A stretch of 36,851 bases of DNA from Candidatus Hydrogenedentota bacterium (GTDB taxonomy: Bacteria; Hydrogenedentota; Hydrogenedentia; Hydrogenedentales; SLHB01). A model generated the notes under the pieces. That model did not search any database. It saw nothing but the letters and a program-made list of their open reading frames with translations, and was not told where the DNA came from. How positions within the stretch are numbered: the stretch's first letter is position 1; each line of letters starts with the position of its first letter. The translations under genes were made by a program, and so were the position numbers. Of this stretch, positions 34,155 through 36,851 are shown piece by piece. The DNA lies in the NCBI GenBank assembly GCA_020849535.1, contig JADLGB010000194.1, positions 1 to 36,851 of the forward strand, read 5' to 3'.

Positions 34155-35030
34155 ATGAAATCAAAACTTACTCGTTATTGGGAGCCTTTGGGTTATGTGG
34201 CCGTGGCACTTGTCGCAGTGGGCAGCTTGGTCGCTGTTGCGGGCGACGGTCTGTGTCCCCTGAAGGCTGCCAGCGCAGACGCGGGCGCAGCCTGCGATGC
34301 AAAGGCCGCTAAGGCCGGATGCGAAGGCGGTGTGTGTCCGTCCTCGCTGGCCAAGGCTGAGAAGGCCGGCGGCTGCTGCGCGAAGGATGCCAAGACGGCC
34401 AAGGCGGAAGGCGCCGCTTGCGCCACCGATGCCAAGACAGCCAAGGCCGAGGGTGCTTGCGCGACGAAGGCCGGCCATGCCGTGGCCGAAGGCGCCGTGT
34501 GCCCCCTGACCGGCAAGAAGCTGGCCGAAGGCGCCGCCTGTGAGAAGGGCGCCTGCCCGGACAAGAACATCGTGGGCGCCGCCATCCAGGATGGTTCGTT
34601 CTCGACCTTCATCCTGGCCGCGCGCGCCGCGGGCATGATGGACAAGCTGAACTGCCCGGAACCGAAGACGGTTCTAGCGCCGACCAACGAAGCCTTCCAG
34701 AAGCTCCCCACGGAACAGTGGGCGGCCCTCCTGCAGGATGACGAAGCCCTGCGTGCGGTCCTGAGCCGCCACATCATCGCGGGCGCCATCCCGGCGGCCG
34801 AGATGAAGACGGCCAAAGCGGAGAACGGCGACGAGCTGTGCGCCAAGCACTGCAACGTCAGCGGCAAAACGACGATTGGCACCGCGAACGTCGTGAAGGC
34901 CGACATCGTCGCGAGCAACGGCCTGATTCATGGCATCGACAGCGTGCTCCTTCCGGAAGCCCCGGCGGACGTTGCCGCCGCTCCGGCCCCGGCGGAAGCC
35001 GAGCCCGTCCAGGTAGCTGCTGCTGAGTAG
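34155..35030 (+). CDS. Secreted fasciclin (FAS1) protein with Cys/Ala/Lys-rich repeat linker
   Basis: A 291-residue protein. A membrane or signal segment (about 12-30) is followed by about 100 residues of low-complexity sequence, in which units such as AKDAKTAKAEGAACA recur with 12 Cys before residue 137. Residues 138-268 are a single FAS1 domain (NIVGAAIQDGSFSTFILAARAAG; TVLAPTNEAFQKLP; VLSRHIIAGAIP; ADIVASNGLIHGIDSVLLP). FAS1 domains mediate adhesion and occur in secreted or anchored proteins. The tail is Ala/Pro/Glu-rich. AGGAGG lies before the ATG at 34155; an in-frame GTG at 34149 is equally possible. The 175-base gap upstream shows no clear promoter. Confidence 0.9.
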   Translation: MKSKLTRYWEPLGYVAVALVAVGSLVAVAGDGLCPLKAASADAGAACDAKAAKAGCEGGVCPSSLAKAEKAGGCCAKDAKTAKAEGAACATDAKTAKAEGACATKAGHAVAEGAVCPLTGKKLAEGAACEKGACPDKNIVGAAIQDGSFSTFILAARAAGMMDKLNCPEPKTVLAPTNEAFQKLPTEQWAALLQDDEALRAVLSRHIIAGAIPAAEMKTAKAENGDELCAKHCNVSGKTTIGTANVVKADIVASNGLIHGIDSVLLPEAPADVAAAPAPAEAEPVQVAAAE

Positions 35031-35070
35031 ATGAAGTGTGTTCCCCCTCAAGGGGGAATTGAAATGGAAC

Positions 35071-35113
35071 GTGGCCCGCCGGGAGACTATCCCCGCGGGC
35101 CACGGGTCTTTTT
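35071..35113 (+). terminator. Intrinsic terminator after the fasciclin gene
   Basis: GTGGCCCGC...GCGGGCCAC form a nine-pair stem that extends inward with one mismatch around a short AGACTAT loop, followed by GGGTCTTTTT. It lies 40 bases after the stop codon. A second palindrome, TTCCCCCTCAAGGGGGAA (35041-35058), precedes it. Confidence 0.85.
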
Positions 35114-35220
35114 GGACAGTCTTGAAGACCGATTGTCCCAACTCCGGCGATTGAACCTATTCCTACGTCGCTACATTTTCCGTCGCTCGCGCCGACCGAA
35201 TCCGAGGAATCCTCGTCCTT

Positions 35221-35289
35221 GTAGCGCCCGGTTTCCACGCCGGGCGTCTTAGGACTCCGAGTCCACCCAACGTAGAGGCCGGGCGCTAC
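35221..35289. repeat. 69-bp element with 11-base perfect terminal inverted repeats
   Basis: GTAGCGCCCGG (35221-35231) and CCGGGCGCTAC (35279-35289) are exact inverted copies. Inside lie a second CCGGGCG (35240-35246) that can pair with the left end, and GGACTC-C-GAGTCC (35252-35264). It abuts copy B of the REP-like repeat. Confidence 0.75.
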
Positions 35290-35348
35290 CAGGAGCGCCG
35301 GCATCCCTGCCGGCTCTTCAAGGACCCCGCAAGGACTCTGGCGCTACC
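35289..35348. repeat. REP-like palindromic repeat, copy B
   Basis: Its first 34 bases are identical to 7126-7159, including the GCCGGCA-TCCC-TGCCGGC hairpin; the remainder matches most positions of copy A. It ends in GGCGCTACC, which repeats the end of the 69-bp element just upstream, so the two appear to be parts of a larger modular repeat. Confidence 0.8.
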
Positions 35349-35414
35349 GAAGGCATTCATCTGATTCATCTTACGGCACGCTGTGCACAGACAATCCCGC
35401 GTTGTAGGATTAGC

Positions 35415-35490
35415 GGCCTGTGGAGTCCAGGTGGACGGGGTGGACGAAGTGGACAGGGTGGACAACTGCGCTCCGGCCTGTGGAGCCCAG
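35415..35490. repeat. GTGGAC array of 9-base period between 16-base direct repeats
   Basis: GTGGAC begins at 35431, 35440, 35449 and 35458, an exact 9-base period. The array is flanked by GGCCTGTGGAG[TC]CCAG at 35415-35430 and 35475-35490, identical but for one base and exactly 60 bases apart. No coding frame is convincing across it. Confidence 0.75.
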
Positions 35491-35522
35491 CCCCCTGCCT
35501 TGTCCCAATGCGCAATCCGGAA

Positions 35523-35569
35523 CGGCACCCCCCCTCTGTTTTTTTTGACGAAACAAGGGGGGGGTGCCG
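35523..35569. repeat. Hairpin with C-tract/G-tract stem
   Basis: CGGCAC followed by a C-tract (seven C in all) at 35523-35534 pairs with eight G and TGCCG at 35557-35569; TGTTT/AAACA extends the stem after two mismatches. The loop side contains eight T. It is followed by GAATTGGGGACGGGGG. It resembles dispersed intergenic hairpins and could terminate transcription in either direction. Confidence 0.6.
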
Positions 35570-35723
35570 GGAATTGGGGACGGGGGCATAGAGTTTGTCA
35601 TGCGCGGAGTACTCCTTATAAATATGGGCCGGGGTGTTGCAGTGGGAAAAGAGTTTGGTCCACAGTCCTCTCCACTCCCAACTTGGGCCAGACATGCCCA
35701 AAGCGGAGGAAGAGCAATTCAAA

Positions 35724-35868
35724 CCACGGGGGCACGGGGGACACGGGGAAGGGATGAAGAAGAAGGAGGAATTCATCTCGCCAAGGCGCGGGGACGCAAA
35801 GGAATACGGAAGAAGGAAGGCAAATTCGAGTTCTGCTTTCTTCGCTGCGGCTTGGCGCCTTTGCGAGA
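35724..35868. repeat. CACGGGG repeats and a 14-base inverted repeat
   Basis: CACGGGGG-CACGGGGG-ACACGGGG (35725-35749) is a degenerate short tandem array. After it, TCTCGCCAAGGCGC (35776-35789) and GCGCCTTTGCGAGA (35855-35868) are inverted copies with one mismatch, 65 bases apart. Both motifs look like intergenic repeats common in environmental bacteria. Confidence 0.6.
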
Positions 35869-36359
35869 GGTGTGTTTCATGCACATTGGCGAGGATATTC
35901 CCGTATTCGCGAGGATCACGGGGGGTTGGCGTTCCTGGGCTCAACCGCCGTTTTTGGGGTTGATGTGCGAAGTCTGAACTGCGTGCGTGGCGATCACGCC
36001 GAGGTGGCTTGGGGGAGCACGCTTTCGCCAACGCGTCGTGCAATGCCAACTTCATAACACGGAAACTGCCCAACCGCCTCCTCCATGATTATCCGCCCTA
36101 TTGTCTATTTGAGGCAGTAGTGCTATTCTCGGATGTGCACCCAAGGCTAAGGTTCCGGCAAACGCAGCGCACGGGTAACACACAGGGGGAACGCAATCCA
36201 TGCCCTCGACACGCGTCAACGGAACTCGCCCCTGTAGATGGCCATTGGCCGGGAATACAATAATTGTTACTGTACCTGTTTTTCCCCGTTGATTCTGTCG
36301 AGTAGATGATTGAGCATGTGACAACCACAAAATGAAATGTGGGGGAAAGGGGAACACGT

Positions 36360-36851
36360 ATGCGAGAAAGGACGTGCCTGAGGGTCACACGCGGATCGAC
36401 GCGAGACGAGGGGGTACGGCGCACAATGCAGATGGGGGCCATGGTGTTTGCGATTGGGCTGGCATCCTTGGGCCTAACCGGATGTGCCGCCTTGCGACAA
36501 CAAGAGACTGCTACGCGCGGCGTGGAGTCCGGACAGCCGAGTGCTGGCACGGAGCGCACGTTTGCGGGTATGAAGTTTGTGTGGATACCGCCGGGCACTT
36601 TTGTGATGGGGAGTCCGGCCAGCGAGGAGGGCAGGAATGATGACGAACAGCAGCACCAAGTCACCCTGACACAAGGCTTCTGGCTGGGCAAGTATGAGGT
36701 GACCCAGGCGCAGTGGCAGGGGGTCATGGGGAACAATCCTTCGAACTTCAAGGGGAGTACGCTGCCGGTGGAAACAGTTGGCTGGAAAGACTGCCACGTG
36801 TTCATTCGCAAGCTGAACCAGAAGGGAGGGGGAACATTTCGTCTGCCGACA
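36360..36851 (+). CDS. SUMF1/FGE-sulfatase-fold lipoprotein, C-terminus cut by window edge
   Basis: An open frame of 164 codons continues past the window. A basic N-terminal stretch leads into a lipoprotein signal ending LGLTGC (Cys42). The mature part has the SUMF1 pattern FVWIPPGTFVMGSP near residue 74, then VTLTQGFWLGKYEVTQAQW, VMGNNPSNFKG, LPVETVGWKD and, at the very edge, FRLPT. Proteins with this fold include formylglycine-generating enzymes, but most bacterial lipoprotein forms lack the catalytic Cys pair and act as binding or structural proteins; the deciding part is outside the window. AAAGGGGA lies before the ATG at 36360; an ATG at 36426, closer to the signal, is possible. Confidence 0.88.
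   Translation, partial: MRERTCLRVTRGSTRDEGVRRTMQMGAMVFAIGLASLGLTGCAALRQQETATRGVESGQPSAGTERTFAGMKFVWIPPGTFVMGSPASEEGRNDDEQQHQVTLTQGFWLGKYEVTQAQWQGVMGNNPSNFKGSTLPVETVGWKDCHVFIRKLNQKGGGTFRLPT

Larger units (their letters stand above)
35114..36359. other. 1.2-kb non-coding repeat-rich region
   Basis: No gene is supported between the fasciclin terminator and the SUMF1 gene. Several open frames occur on both strands but none shows a domain, plausible start or consistent codon use, and they run through repeats. The left half holds five separate repeat or hairpin elements, listed individually. The right part (about 35900-36359) shows no repeat that I can identify. Its last 120 bases are AT-richer, include the palindrome ACAATAATTGT near 36257, and presumably carry the SUMF1 promoter. 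Confidence 0.7.

Noticed and set aside
35415..35490. Possible CRISPR array
   Set aside because: The two 16-base direct repeats are only two copies, the 9-base units leave no spacers, and there are no cas genes.
35383..35977. Several open frames of 100-140 residues in the repeat-rich gap
   Set aside because: They cross the GTGGAC array, the C/G-tract hairpin and inverted repeats, occur on both strands, and show no domain.
36098..36811. 237-residue minus-strand open frame at the right end
   Set aside because: Opposite the SUMF1 lipoprotein gene, whose family motifs are unmistakable.

Overview
This window is high-GC bacterial chromosomal DNA, densely coded, with most start and stop codons overlapping by 1-17 bases. 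No rRNA, tRNA, CRISPR array, integrase or transposase gene was seen. The content fits an uncultured planctomycete-like or Candidatus Hydrogenedentota-like bacterium: large vWA/GATase membrane proteins, a Cys-rich DUF4175-like protein, a nine-motif FG-GAP protein, a SUMF1 lipoprotein and many short palindromic intergenic repeats. That taxonomic guess is an inference from gene style, not a marker-gene assignment. Everything from the left edge to about 32.55 kb is on the minus strand; everything after that is on the plus strand, with the switch at a divergent intergenic region (32556-32697).

Region 1 (1-7.0 kb, minus) is a surface-glycan and acyl-transfer region. In transcription order it holds a double-hotdog thioesterase, an AlgI-like MBOAT O-acyltransferase, an AlgJ/AlgX-like SGNH protein and a GT4 glycosyltransferase. 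After an AT-rich regulatory gap comes a 55-residue microprotein with a near-consensus promoter and a strong ribosome binding site, then a GT-C/DUF2723-like membrane glycosyltransferase that runs off the window.

Region 2 (7.0-7.46 kb) is a non-coding patch with two palindromic repeat elements. One of them recurs 28 kb away.

Region 3 (7.46-10.78 kb, minus) is an FbpABC-type importer: solute-binding lipoprotein, fused two-domain permease, short ATPase.

Region 4 (10.8-28.8 kb, minus) is the most interesting part. It is one apparent 18-kb operon that starts at a TATAAT promoter near 28.88 kb. In order it encodes a coiled-coil Cys-rich DUF4175-like protein, an NHL-propeller protein, a 988-residue vWA-GATase-vWA protein, a MoxR AAA+ ATPase, a DUF58 protein, a BatA-type vWA protein, an 849-residue GATase-like membrane protein, an ABC ATPase and three tandem ABC-2 permeases. 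Each of the three permeases is internally duplicated. The import genes of region 3 follow directly and may be co-transcribed.

Region 5 (28.9-32.6 kb, minus) is an FG-GAP/VCBS propeller protein overlapped by a GTG-started UDP-glucuronate-epimerase-like gene.

Region 6 (32.7-35.1 kb, plus) holds a membrane-anchored unknown, a CoA-binding protein, a tiny YfiM-like membrane protein and a secreted Cys/Ala/Lys-rich fasciclin protein with an intrinsic terminator. Region 7 (35.1-36.36 kb) is a 1.2-kb non-coding mosaic of short repeats and hairpins. Region 8 is the start of a SUMF1/FGE-fold lipoprotein cut by the window end.

Working model (inference): the region-4 operon couples a MoxR/vWA assembly module to an ABC-2 export module in the cell envelope. 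Regions 1 and 5 supply or modify surface carbohydrate.
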